Assembly (NCBI GenBank): GCA_017507325.1
Contig: JAFWBD010000042.1
Span: 65,979-102,532, forward strand
DNA from: Clostridia bacterium
GTDB lineage: Bacteria; Bacillota; Clostridia; Oscillospirales; SIG627
Direction: 5' to 3'
Length of the DNA: 36,554 nucleotides
The notes under the pieces are model-generated. The model was not told where the DNA came from, did no database searches, and was given only the letters and a program-made list of their open reading frames with translations. The position numbers and the translations under genes are program-made. Below, piece after piece: positions 15,170 to 24,439 of the stretch. Every line of letters starts with the position of its first letter. Within the stretch, counting starts at the first letter, position 1.

Positions 15170-17832
15170 TTCCCTTTACCGTCTTTTCCGCTTGCCTTGC
15201 CATCGGAGGGGTGTATCCCTTCGGTGAAAATCAGATTATGAATTACGATGCGTGGCATCAGTATTATCCCTTTCTTTTGAATTTGTGGGATCATCTCCAT
15301 GAGGGTGACGGCTTTTTGTACGATTGGTCTATGGGAATGGGAACCAATTTCCTTTCCATGCTCTCTTATTACGGCTCCAGCCCCCTCAATCTTCTCCTTG
15401 CTTTGGTTCCGGAACGGGAATTTCGCGTGCTGTACACCCTGTTTGTGGCCTTGCGCGTGGGCTTTGCGGGGCTTTTTATGGGAATGTTCCTGAAAAAGAT
15501 CTCCTCCCGTCGGAGCGGGGTCATTCCGTTTTTTGCTACGGGCTACGCCCTTTGCGGCTATATGATGGGCTATTATTGGAACGTGATGTGGCTGGATTCC
15601 GTTGCCCTTTTGCCTCTTTTATGTCTGGGCCTTCTGAAGCTGTTCCGCGAAGAAAGGTGCAGCCTCTACGTTTCGGTGCTGGCGCTTTGCCTGTTTTCCA
15701 ATTATTATATCGGCTATATGTGCTGTGTGTTTATGGTACTGCTCTTTTTTGCCCTCTACGCCGTGGATCGGGTGAACGTTTCCGCTTTTTTGCACAAGGG
15801 CTTCCGTTTGCTTTTGTCCACCCTTTTGGGAGCGGCGATTCCCATGGTTCTTCTCTTGCCCGCCTTCTTCGGGCTGTTCAGCACCGCCTCCACGCAGGAT
15901 GCCATTCCTCTTTACACCTCCTTTTATGCCTCTCCCACGGGGATTTTGGCAGCGCTCTCCTCCTTCCATACCCCTGCGATCATCGACGGGCTCCCCAATC
16001 TGATGACCGCCTCCGCCTTGAGCCTGATGGCCTTCGGCTTTTTGTGGACGAAGCGGATCTCTCTTCGGGAAAAGCTGGCGGGCTTTCTGATCCTGTTTTT
16101 CCTGATTTTTTCTATGAATTTCAGCGTGTTGAATTACGTCTGGCACGGCTTCCACTTTACCAATATGATCCCCTACCGCTTTGCTTTTCTTTTTGCTTTT
16201 GCGGTGGTGGTTTGCGCGTATCGGTTTTTTGAAGAGGCTCTCGGGGATCTGGATCTGTTCGATCTGATTCTGATGCTGATCTTTTCTGCCGCCATTCCCG
16301 TTTGCGCCTATTTGATCTACGGCCTCCCTCCCGCTCTTTTGACCTTGGCGGTGCTTTTGGCTTGCGTTTTGCTTTTGATGCTCCACCGCGCGGGCTTTCT
16401 CTCCCGCAGGGTGCTGTCGCTGATCGTTTGCGGGGTGATTCTGGTCGAAACCTCCGTGACCGCCTATTTGGGAACCGAGGGCGTGGGCTATACCAACCAT
16501 TCGGATTATTTTGACGGAGATACGGGGAAAGCGGTGGTATCCATGGTAGAAAAGGCCGCCGAGGAGGAGAAGGACAGCAAAAACCGCTTTTATCGGATGG
16601 AAACGGCTGAGTGGCGGAGTCTGAACGATTCCTGCTTTTACGGCTATAACGGCATTTCGCAGTTTGCCTCCTCCGCCAATCGGGACGTTTCGGAGTTTCT
16701 TTTGGCGTTGGGAATGCCTGCCGATCCCGGGAGCAACCGCTTTGTATACGTTCACGGAACCCCCTTTGCCGATCTGCTTTTGTCAATCCGCTATCTGATC
16801 CAAAAGAACGGTGATATGAACGAAAGCTCCTTTACCACCGTCGCTTCGGCCGAAGAGGATCCGTACGTAACGCTGAATCGCAACGAGGCCTTCTGCGGAA
16901 TGGGCTTTATGATTCGGGAGGATGCCGCGGACTTTTCCTTTGACGATGATTTGACCCCCTTTGAAAGGCAGAACGCGCTGTTTTCCGCTATGACGGGGCT
17001 CAAGGGCGATCTGTTCAAGCCCTTGGAATCCATCGGCAGTGCCGCCATCAATCTGGAATTGGAAAAAATGGAGGGCGATCACTACCACTATCGCGGCGAG
17101 GGCGACGGCGGAGAGGACGGCTTTTCCATCCACGTGCGCTATTGGATGCGCGAGGCCGCCTCGGTATACGTCTACGCCGACGTTCCCGGTGCCGATTACG
17201 TATTGGCGGATATGGATTGGCACTGCATTTCCGATTACCCCAATCTCTTCAGCGTCGGCTATTATCGGGACAATGAGGAATTCCAGCTGAAGCTCTTTTT
17301 GCACAACGACGAAAAGGGTGAGCCCTTTGAGGGGGATGTCCATTTTGAAGCCTGCGTTTTGGACCGAGCGCTGTGGGAGCAAGGCCTTGCGATTCTGCAG
17401 GATGAGTGTATGACGGTCACCTCGGTGGAAAAGGAAACCATGGAGGGAGAGATCGTCGTAAAGGAGGATGGGTATTTCTACACCTCCATCCCCGCCGAGC
17501 GGGAAGGAAATTGGCGGGTATTCGTGGACGGAGAAGAAGAGGAGATCGTTCCCTTTGCCGATGCCTTTTTGGGGCTTTATCTGGAAAAAGGGGAGCACAG
17601 CCTGAAATTCGTTTATACCCCTGCGGGATTTACGGCGGGAAGGGCTGTGACGCTGGCGGCGCTGATTCTGTTTGCCCTTTTGCTGGCGGGGGAAGCCCTT
17701 GGCTTTCGGCTTTTCCCCGAAAAGAGATCGGCTGTGACCGAGCCCGCACCTGCGGACAAGGAGGAGGCGGCCGAAAAGGAGGAGCAGTGTGACGATACAG
17801 AAATTGATGTCGATCACCCGAAAGGGGATTGA
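15124..17832 (+). CDS. YfhO family multi-pass membrane protein (GT-C-like), frameshifted near its start
   Basis: This 902-residue integral membrane protein is counted from TTG 15124. The first helix is followed by NYDAWHQYYPFLLNLWDHL (Asp at 42), the conserved extracellular acidic loop of YfhO proteins. About 12 more hydrophobic helices run to about residue 450. A long extracellular domain (about 450-850) and one last helix (VTLAALILFALLLAGEAL) follow, then an acidic cytoplasmic tail. In Bacillus, YfhO works with CsbB to add GlcNAc to lipoteichoic acid outside the membrane. A related surface-glycan role is inferred here. The real start is probably GTG 14987 with a frame change at the G-run 15137-15143. 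Its 3' end overlaps the ttcA-like gene by 44 bases. Confidence 0.85.
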   Translation: MGKPRGGWLYWLCFLIPFTVFSACLAIGGVYPFGENQIMNYDAWHQYYPFLLNLWDHLHEGDGFLYDWSMGMGTNFLSMLSYYGSSPLNLLLALVPEREFRVLYTLFVALRVGFAGLFMGMFLKKISSRRSGVIPFFATGYALCGYMMGYYWNVMWLDSVALLPLLCLGLLKLFREERCSLYVSVLALCLFSNYYIGYMCCVFMVLLFFALYAVDRVNVSAFLHKGFRLLLSTLLGAAIPMVLLLPAFFGLFSTASTQDAIPLYTSFYASPTGILAALSSFHTPAIIDGLPNLMTASALSLMAFGFLWTKRISLREKLAGFLILFFLIFSMNFSVLNYVWHGFHFTNMIPYRFAFLFAFAVVVCAYRFFEEALGDLDLFDLILMLIFSAAIPVCAYLIYGLPPALLTLAVLLACVLLLMLHRAGFLSRRVLSLIVCGVILVETSVTAYLGTEGVGYTNHSDYFDGDTGKAVVSMVEKAAEEEKDSKNRFYRMETAEWRSLNDSCFYGYNGISQFASSANRDVSEFLLALGMPADPGSNRFVYVHGTPFADLLLSIRYLIQKNGDMNESSFTTVASAEEDPYVTLNRNEAFCGMGFMIREDAADFSFDDDLTPFERQNALFSAMTGLKGDLFKPLESIGSAAINLELEKMEGDHYHYRGEGDGGEDGFSIHVRYWMREAASVYVYADVPGADYVLADMDWHCISDYPNLFSVGYYRDNEEFQLKLFLHNDEKGEPFEGDVHFEACVLDRALWEQGLAILQDECMTVTSVEKETMEGEIVVKEDGYFYTSIPAEREGNWRVFVDGEEEEIVPFADAFLGLYLEKGEHSLKFVYTPAGFTAGRAVTLAALILFALLLAGEALGFRLFPEKRSAVTEPAPADKEEAAEKEEQCDDTEIDVDHPKGD

Positions 17833-18523
17833 CGATTTTGCTATGATCGAGGCGGGAGACAGCGTGGCCGTGGGCGTTTCGGGAGGAAAGGATTCGCTGG
17901 CTCTGGTGACCGCTCTGGCGCATCTTTCAAAATTTCATCCCACGGGCTTTCGCGTGAAGGCCATCACCGTGGATCTCGGCTTCGAGGGCGCCTCCTACAG
18001 CCCCATTGCCGATTATCTGGCGAATTTGGGGGTGGAATACCGCGTGGTCAAGACCGAGATCGGAAAAATTGTGTTCGACGTGCGCAAGGAAAACAATCCC
18101 TGCTCCCTCTGTGCCAAAATGAAGCGGGGCGTTCTTTGCGATACCGCAAGGGAAATGGGCTGCGGGCTTCTGGCGTTGGCCCATCATCGGGACGATTTGA
18201 TCGATACTTTTCTTTTGAATCTCTTTTACGCAGGACGTATGGATACCTTTTTGCCCGTTACCCAAATGAACAAAAGCGGGATCACGGTGATCCGTCCGTT
18301 TTTGTATGCCGAGGAAAAGGATTTGGTGTATTTTGCCAACAAAAATCCCATGCCCGTTTGCCCCTCGGGTTGCCCTGCCGATAAAAATACCGCCCGAGAG
18401 GACGTGAAGGGGCTGATTCGCACCCTCGCCAGGGAAAACCCCGATATCAAGGCCAAGGTGTTCGGGGCCATTCTCCGCTCGGGACTTTTGCATCGCAAGG
18501 AAAACGATACCATCCGATCCTGA
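17789..18523 (+). CDS. TtcA-like tRNA 2-thiolation ATPase (PP-loop)
   Basis: This protein has 244 residues from GTG 17789, chosen because AAGGAGGAG stands 4 bases upstream. The PP-loop is SGGKDS (31-36). C105 and C108 (NNPCSLCAKMKRG) form the CxxC of the TtcA group; C191 and C195 (VCPSGCPADKN) add a further pair. LLALAHHRDDLIDTFLLN is the expected adenylation-site helix. TtcA uses a 4Fe-4S cluster to make 2-thiocytidine at tRNA position 32. Short clostridial members like this one may have other tRNA substrates, so the exact target is inferred. The first 44 bases lie inside the end of the YfhO gene. Confidence 0.88.
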   Translation: MTIQKLMSITRKGIDDFAMIEAGDSVAVGVSGGKDSLALVTALAHLSKFHPTGFRVKAITVDLGFEGASYSPIADYLANLGVEYRVVKTEIGKIVFDVRKENNPCSLCAKMKRGVLCDTAREMGCGLLALAHHRDDLIDTFLLNLFYAGRMDTFLPVTQMNKSGITVIRPFLYAEEKDLVYFANKNPMPVCPSGCPADKNTAREDVKGLIRTLARENPDIKAKVFGAILRSGLLHRKENDTIRS

Positions 18524-18567
18524 GAATGGAATTTTGTGAAAAAACTGTTAACAATGCGTCGAACCGC

Positions 18568-18943
<376 letters not shown>

Positions 18944-18954
18944 AGGAGGAATGA

Positions 18955-20592
<1,638 letters not shown>

Positions 20593-20615
20593 TCCCCGCT
20601 CATCCGAAAAAATTT

Positions 20616-20649
20616 CGCCTGTCGCGCATTGCGGCAGGCGTTTTTTTTT
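20616..20649 (+). terminator. intrinsic terminator of groESL
   Basis: CGCCTGTCGC (20616-20625) pairs with GCGGCAGGCG (20631-20640), one T-G, loop GCATT, followed by about nine T. Confidence 0.92.
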
Positions 20650-20666
20650 CTCTCCGAAGCTGAGTA

Positions 20667-20696
20667 TTGACAGCCTTTGGAGCGGTATGCTACAAT
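20667..20696 (+). promoter_or_regulatory. promoter of the unknown membrane protein gene
   Basis: TTGACA (20667-20672), 18 bases, TACAAT (20691-20696). A GGGAGGG ribosome site precedes ATG 20740. Confidence 0.75.
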
Positions 20697-20739
20697 GCCC
20701 ATAGTGAAGGTCGATTTTTTGTGAAAGGGAGGGATTCGA

Positions 20740-21936
20740 ATGAATCGCAAACCGTCTCGTTTTGTGGCAAGCCGTTTTCTCAAGGCAATTTTGACCTATC
20801 TTTTGGTGGTATATTGCTGTGGGGTGGCCTTTTTGTCCCCGATTTTGAATATCCTTTTGGAGCCCTTGGAGGCTATGGGAGAAAGGTGGGTGTTCTCCGC
20901 TCTGTATTTTACTTGCTATTCGGCCTTGCCCTTTTTCTTTTACGTGATCATTCAAGAGGCCGATGAGCGGAAGCTTTCCTTGGCTGTACAGCACCCCAAG
21001 CCCCCTGCGGTGCCGATCCTCATAAGGGAGATCGCATCCTCCCGTGATTTTTATTACAATGCCCTTCCGCTGCTTTTCTTTTTGCTGGCACTTCCGCCCA
21101 AGGGGAGCCTTGCTCTTCTGTACGGTCTTCTTCCCTCGATGCCCTATTTGGTGCAGAGGCTGATGGCTTCTCTTCTGTACGGGGCATTTGTTTTCGGTCT
21201 TTTGTTTTTGGCGGAGCTGCTGTTGCGGAAGGATTGGTATCGGCAGTGGCGGTATCAGGGCTTTTCCCTCACGCCCGAGGGCTTGGCGGAGATTCCCGTG
21301 GTTTCCAAAAAGAAGCTGGCCTTTCACATTTTCTTAATTACCGTAACGGTATTTTTGCTTCCCGCCTTCGGGATCTATTTTCAAATGCTTCGTGTTTTTA
21401 TATTGCTGTTTTGGGATTCGGTTTCCCTCAGGGTGATTTTGGTTGCCGCTTTCTTTTACCCCTCCTTTCGTGAATGGCGCAGAAAAAAGCGCATTTTGCG
21501 GGAATTGAAGCGGGAATGCGGTCATTTACGGATGCCCTTCCAAAGCCGCGGCGCGCTTTTTCGTGGAATCCTCGGCTTGAACCCCGAGGCGGATTTTACC
21601 GTGGAGACGGAAAAAATCCGTTACGTGGGCAGAATTTTGCCCGTTCGGAGCAAAAGAAGCGTTTTGCTCTTCCATCGGGAGGGGTATTACCGCTTTGAAA
21701 AGCGGATTCTGGCCTGGTATGTGCCCTTTTTCCGTCACCTGCGGAAGCCTATAAAGGAATCCGACCAAGGGGGCAAAGAGGTCCGGGAGGTGGTGATCCT
21801 CTCTCAGGAGCCGAAAAAGATCTTTTTCGGAGATGAGGATCGGTATCGGGAGGCTTGGAGCCGCGATTCCTTGGGAGAATATGAGATCTATCATTCCTCG
21901 GCCTTTCTGTCCAAGCTGATTTCCCACGGACGCTGA
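20740..21936 (+). CDS. multi-pass membrane protein of unknown function
   Basis: This 398-residue protein starts MNRKPSRFVASRFLKAILT. Hydrophobic helices lie at about 17-36, 50-70, 105-125, 140-165, 195-215 and 218-240. They are joined by basic loops (FREWRRKKRILRELKREC). A soluble C-terminal third (about 265-398) is rich in Arg, Glu and Tyr, and includes RSVLLFHREGYYRFEKRIL. No transporter, kinase or enzyme motif was recognised. It is monocistronic, with its own near-consensus promoter. An alternation of helices and a cytoplasmic C-terminal domain is all that can be stated. Confidence 0.7.
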   Translation: MNRKPSRFVASRFLKAILTYLLVVYCCGVAFLSPILNILLEPLEAMGERWVFSALYFTCYSALPFFFYVIIQEADERKLSLAVQHPKPPAVPILIREIASSRDFYYNALPLLFFLLALPPKGSLALLYGLLPSMPYLVQRLMASLLYGAFVFGLLFLAELLLRKDWYRQWRYQGFSLTPEGLAEIPVVSKKKLAFHIFLITVTVFLLPAFGIYFQMLRVFILLFWDSVSLRVILVAAFFYPSFREWRRKKRILRELKRECGHLRMPFQSRGALFRGILGLNPEADFTVETEKIRYVGRILPVRSKRSVLLFHREGYYRFEKRILAWYVPFFRHLRKPIKESDQGGKEVREVVILSQEPKKIFFGDEDRYREAWSRDSLGEYEIYHSSAFLSKLISHGR

Positions 21937-21977
21937 GGCAAGCTGCTTTCTGCGGAGGACTTTTTTTGGAACCTTTT

Positions 21978-22009
21978 TTTGGAACCCTTTTTGAAAAAAG
22001 GGTTCCAAA
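21978..22009. repeat. palindromic repeat A
   Basis: TTTGGAACCCTTTTT pairs with AAAAAGGGTTCCAAA nearly end to end. It is followed by CAAAAAACTTTTCGGAAT. The same architecture and trailing sequence recur at 22107, so this is a repeat family. It may also end the 20740 gene's transcript. Confidence 0.65.
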
Positions 22010-22088
22010 CCTCCAAAAAACTTTTCGGAATAAAAAATGCAAAAGAATCCTGCTGTCCCTTGCTATCGTAAAAACCGCAACCTTTGTT

Positions 22089-22150
22089 TGCAGGGGACTT
22101 TTTGCAGGGGACTTTTGAAAAAGTCCCCCACACCCCCAAAACTTTCGGAA
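22089..22150. repeat. palindromic repeat B (same family as A)
   Basis: GCAGGGGACTTTT occurs twice in a row (from 22090 and 22104). The second copy forms a hairpin, GGGGACTTTT-G-AAAAAGTCCCC (22107-22128). It is followed by CAAAACTTTCGGAATCAAAA, matching the trailer of repeat A. Confidence 0.6.
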
Positions 22151-22157
22151 TCAAAAA

Positions 22158-22212
22158 GAAAAAGAGACTGTATGCTTTTCCCTGATGCGGAAACCGTACG
22201 ATCTCTTTTTTC
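22158..22212. terminator. long compound hairpin, bidirectional-terminator-like
   Basis: AAAAGAGA, TGTATG and TTTCC on the left pair in order with GGAAA, CGTACG and TCTCTTTT on the right, with small internal mismatches. An A-run on one side and a T-run on the other would allow termination in both directions. No adjacent gene obviously needs it. Confidence 0.45.
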
Positions 22213-22259
22213 ATTGCCGTTTGATCCTTTTTTTCATCTCCGCGAAATTTTCTCCAAAC

Positions 22260-22356
22260 CACATTTCATCGGTTACTTGTAGGGGCGATTCACGAATCGC
22301 CCGCATCCTCCGCAAAAATTTCCTCCAAACCCCATTTCTATTGGCAAAAGCAGTGG
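22260..22356. repeat. dispersed repeat C, copy 1
   Basis: It contains CATTTCATCGG, then the perfect inverted repeat GGGCGATTC-ACGAATCGCCC, then TCCAAACCCCATTTCTATTG and GGCAAAAGCAGTGG. Copy 2 at 22491 matches over nearly its whole length. A fragment (TTTTCTCCAAACCACATTTC) also precedes it from about 22247. Confidence 0.75.
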
Positions 22357-22373
22357 TACAATAATGCCTCCAT

Positions 22374-22425
22374 CCGGGAGGGAGGTGGCACGCGGAGCGT
22401 GACGGAAGGAGCCTGCGCGACTAAA
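22374..22425. repeat. GGAGGTGGC / GTGACGGAAGGAG repeat-like element
   Basis: The element reads GCCTCCATCCGGGAGGGAGG, then TGGCACGCGGAGCGTGACGG, then AAGGAGCCTGCGCG. CACGCGGAGCGTG is itself an inverted repeat. From memory, related sequences are scattered through many Clostridia genomes; only one copy is present here. Confidence 0.5.
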
Positions 22426-22490
22426 AAGTTATCGATAAAGTACGGATATCGCGCACCAACTTTGTGGATAAATTCGGATTCCCGCCTCCG

Positions 22491-22586
22491 CCCATTTCAT
22501 CGGATTTCGTAGGGGCGATTCACGAATCGCCCGCAATCTCGGCGAAAATTTCATCCAAACCCCGTTTCTGTTGGCAAAAGCGGTGA
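22491..22586. repeat. dispersed repeat C, copy 2
   Basis: It aligns with 22260-22356: CCCATTTCATCGG, GTAGGGGCGATTCACGAATC, GCCCGCAATC, then TCCAAACCCCGTTTCTGTTG and GGCAAAAGCGGTG. The central palindrome is unchanged; differences lie outside it. Confidence 0.75.
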
Positions 22587-22664
22587 CTTTGAGCAGGGTG
22601 CACAAAGGAGAAAGGTGTTTTTTGGATAGCTTCCACAAAAAATGTAAAAAGTGGAAAGAAACGG

Positions 22665-22693
22665 TTGACAAACGGAGCCCTTGCCGTTACAAT
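22665..22693 (+). promoter_or_regulatory. promoter of the lipoprotein cluster
   Basis: TTGACA (22665-22670), 17 bases, TACAAT (22688-22693). It would give an untranslated leader of about 280 bases before ATG 22981. Gaps of 25-26 bases between the three genes suggest one transcript ending at 27099. Confidence 0.8.
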
Positions 22694-22980
22694 GGAATCA
22701 GAGAACGAAAAAGTGTAAAGAGGAAACGGCGAAAAAAACAAATTCGGAATCGGAAAACCAAGCAAAAAAGACAAAAACAGAAAGGGTGGACTGCAATGGC
22801 AAAGATAGTGAGATTGAAATGGAATATCATGTTATCTTGCGCTGCGCGGTCCGAAAGAGAAAGCAGGGCTTAATTCCTTTTTCTCAATATTTGATAAACA
22901 AAAAACGGATCGCACGGCAGGAAGCAAAGACTTTCCCACCGATGCGATTTTTTTATTAAAAAAATGAAAAGGAGACTCAT

Positions 22981-24414
22981 ATGAAAAAAATCATATCCTT
23001 GCTTTTGATTTTTGCATTGGTTTGCGGGATGCTCGCCTTTTCGGGCTGTGACGGGGAGAAGATCCCTTCCTCCACGGAAACGCTGACCCTTGAGGCGGGA
23101 AGTGCAACCGAGGGGACGGGCGGTACGTTTTCTCCCGAGGATCACCCTATTTTAAAGGGCGGTGTGGATGAGAATTTTCCCGAGTATGCTTATATGTATT
23201 CAAGGCAGGCCATCGCAGCGCAAACGATGCAGGTTTACGGCGATTTTGTGATTTGCGGCTTTCAATATTATCTCCTTTCGGATCCGGATCAAAAGCTACA
23301 TCCTATTTTCTTTGAGGGCTTGCCCAATTTGCTTGCGGAAGAAAATCCGGAGGTGACGGAATGGTCCGGCAATTTGGTGTCTTTCTACTTGGATGAGGAG
23401 CTAACCCGACAAAACGGCGGGGTTCCCGTGATCCATTATTCCGTAGAGGCAAAATTTACCCCTCCCGATCCGATTCCGAGGGCGAGTGTAAAAAAAAGGT
23501 TTTTCTTTACCTTTGACGTAAAAAGCCAAAGGATCAGCTTTTTACCGCCAGCGGAGGGGCTGAAAACCGAGGATGGAAAAGTGGTTTCCTTATCGGGGAT
23601 GAAAGAAATTCGAGTATGGGAAGGGAGAATCTATTTTTCTGCCACGGTAGACCAAGAGGATTATTTCGTTTCCATGAAAAATGACGGTACGGATTTGGTT
23701 TTGATTTCGCAGGCAGAGGATTTGAGCGCTGCTGCAAGCGATAAAGAAAAAAAGCCCTGCTATTTTGTGACGCATTCCGATCATCGGGTTTGGATGGTGC
23801 GATCGGGGGTGCTGTATTCCGCCGCAGCGGATTTTAGCGATCTGAAAAAGGAAGCGGAGCCGGATTCGAATCTGCAGGATTGCCTTTCCGGGGTGCATGA
23901 CGGATATCTTTATTTCTTCAAAGAAACGGATCGCTTGGAGCTGTTCGGAATGAGGGTCCCCTTTGCGGTGTATGCCTGCGTGCGCAAGCCCTTGGCCAAC
24001 CTTTCCGCCGAGGAGACTTTGATTGAGGGCATCGATTCCGGATATGTGATGGCAGGAGGAAATATCCTTTATTCCAAAACGGCAGAGCTGCAGCTCTTGA
24101 ATGGGGTGAGCAGCGTTATCGTGTGTCAAAAGCTCTATTGGTATGATGTGGAGCGCGGCGTGGAAAACGTGTTTTTCACCCAGAAGGAGGGAGATTTGCG
24201 AAGAACTCGGATTTGCTTCCTTTCTTCCCGCCGGGCGATCGTGGATTTCGACGGATATGCCGCAGCAGGGATGTCAGGCTTCGGAAAGGAGCGGCACGAG
24301 CGCATTTTATATGACCTTGCAACGGGAGAAAAAACGACCCTGAGAACCTTCACCGGGGATACCAACGTAAGGGAATATAATTTGGCGTACTTTTTGGATT
24401 ATGCCGAAAAATAA
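22981..24414 (+). CDS. secreted lipoprotein 1, beta-propeller-like (DUF5050-like repeats)
   Basis: This 477-residue protein begins MKKIISLLLIFALVCGMLAF, then SGC, a type II signal peptide with lipidated Cys 23. A Ser/Thr/Glu linker (SSTETLTLEAGSATEGTGG) follows. Repeated blades such as VWEGRIYFSATVDQEDYFVS, then MKNDGTDLVLIS, have the I-Y-F-x(n)-M-x-N-D-G-T pattern of DUF5050-type beta-propellers. HDGYLYFFKETDRLELFGM is another blade. It should be anchored outside the membrane. The partner is unknown; sensing or binding of an external ligand is inference. AAAGGAG precedes the ATG. It is the first of three tandem paralogues. Confidence 0.82.
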   Translation: MKKIISLLLIFALVCGMLAFSGCDGEKIPSSTETLTLEAGSATEGTGGTFSPEDHPILKGGVDENFPEYAYMYSRQAIAAQTMQVYGDFVICGFQYYLLSDPDQKLHPIFFEGLPNLLAEENPEVTEWSGNLVSFYLDEELTRQNGGVPVIHYSVEAKFTPPDPIPRASVKKRFFFTFDVKSQRISFLPPAEGLKTEDGKVVSLSGMKEIRVWEGRIYFSATVDQEDYFVSMKNDGTDLVLISQAEDLSAAASDKEKKPCYFVTHSDHRVWMVRSGVLYSAAADFSDLKKEAEPDSNLQDCLSGVHDGYLYFFKETDRLELFGMRVPFAVYACVRKPLANLSAEETLIEGIDSGYVMAGGNILYSKTAELQLLNGVSSVIVCQKLYWYDVERGVENVFFTQKEGDLRRTRICFLSSRRAIVDFDGYAAAGMSGFGKERHERILYDLATGEKTTLRTFTGDTNVREYNLAYFLDYAEK

Positions 24415-24439
24415 AGCTCGGCTTGAAAGGATGAAGAAT

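Larger units (their letters stand above)
21937..22980. other. repeat-dense intergenic region (no convincing gene in most of it)
   Basis: About 1.04 kb without a confident gene. It holds two related palindromes (21978-22009, 22107-22128), a long compound hairpin (22158-22212), two copies of a roughly 96-base repeat (22260-22356, 22491-22586) and a further repeat-like element (22374-22425) between them. After these come the lipoprotein promoter (22665-22693) and a leader of about 280 bases. The open frames 22571-22873 and 22681-22959 are low-complexity and rich in Lys and Arg. I do not call them genes. Confidence 0.7.

Noticed and set aside
14023..15300. 425-codon open frame on minus over the LCP gene
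   Set aside because: Antisense shadow, low-complexity basic sequence, crosses a terminator and the LCP gene, which has clear domain motifs.
22260..22586. Possible CRISPR array from the repeated palindrome
   Set aside because: Only two copies, 231 bases apart, with another repeat element between them; no regular spacers and no cas genes.
22571..22959. Overlapping plus-strand frames of 100 and 92 codons in the lipoprotein leader
   Set aside because: Lys/Arg-rich low-complexity translations, promoter lies inside one of them, no good ribosome sites. Only the short ORF from 22796 merits a check.
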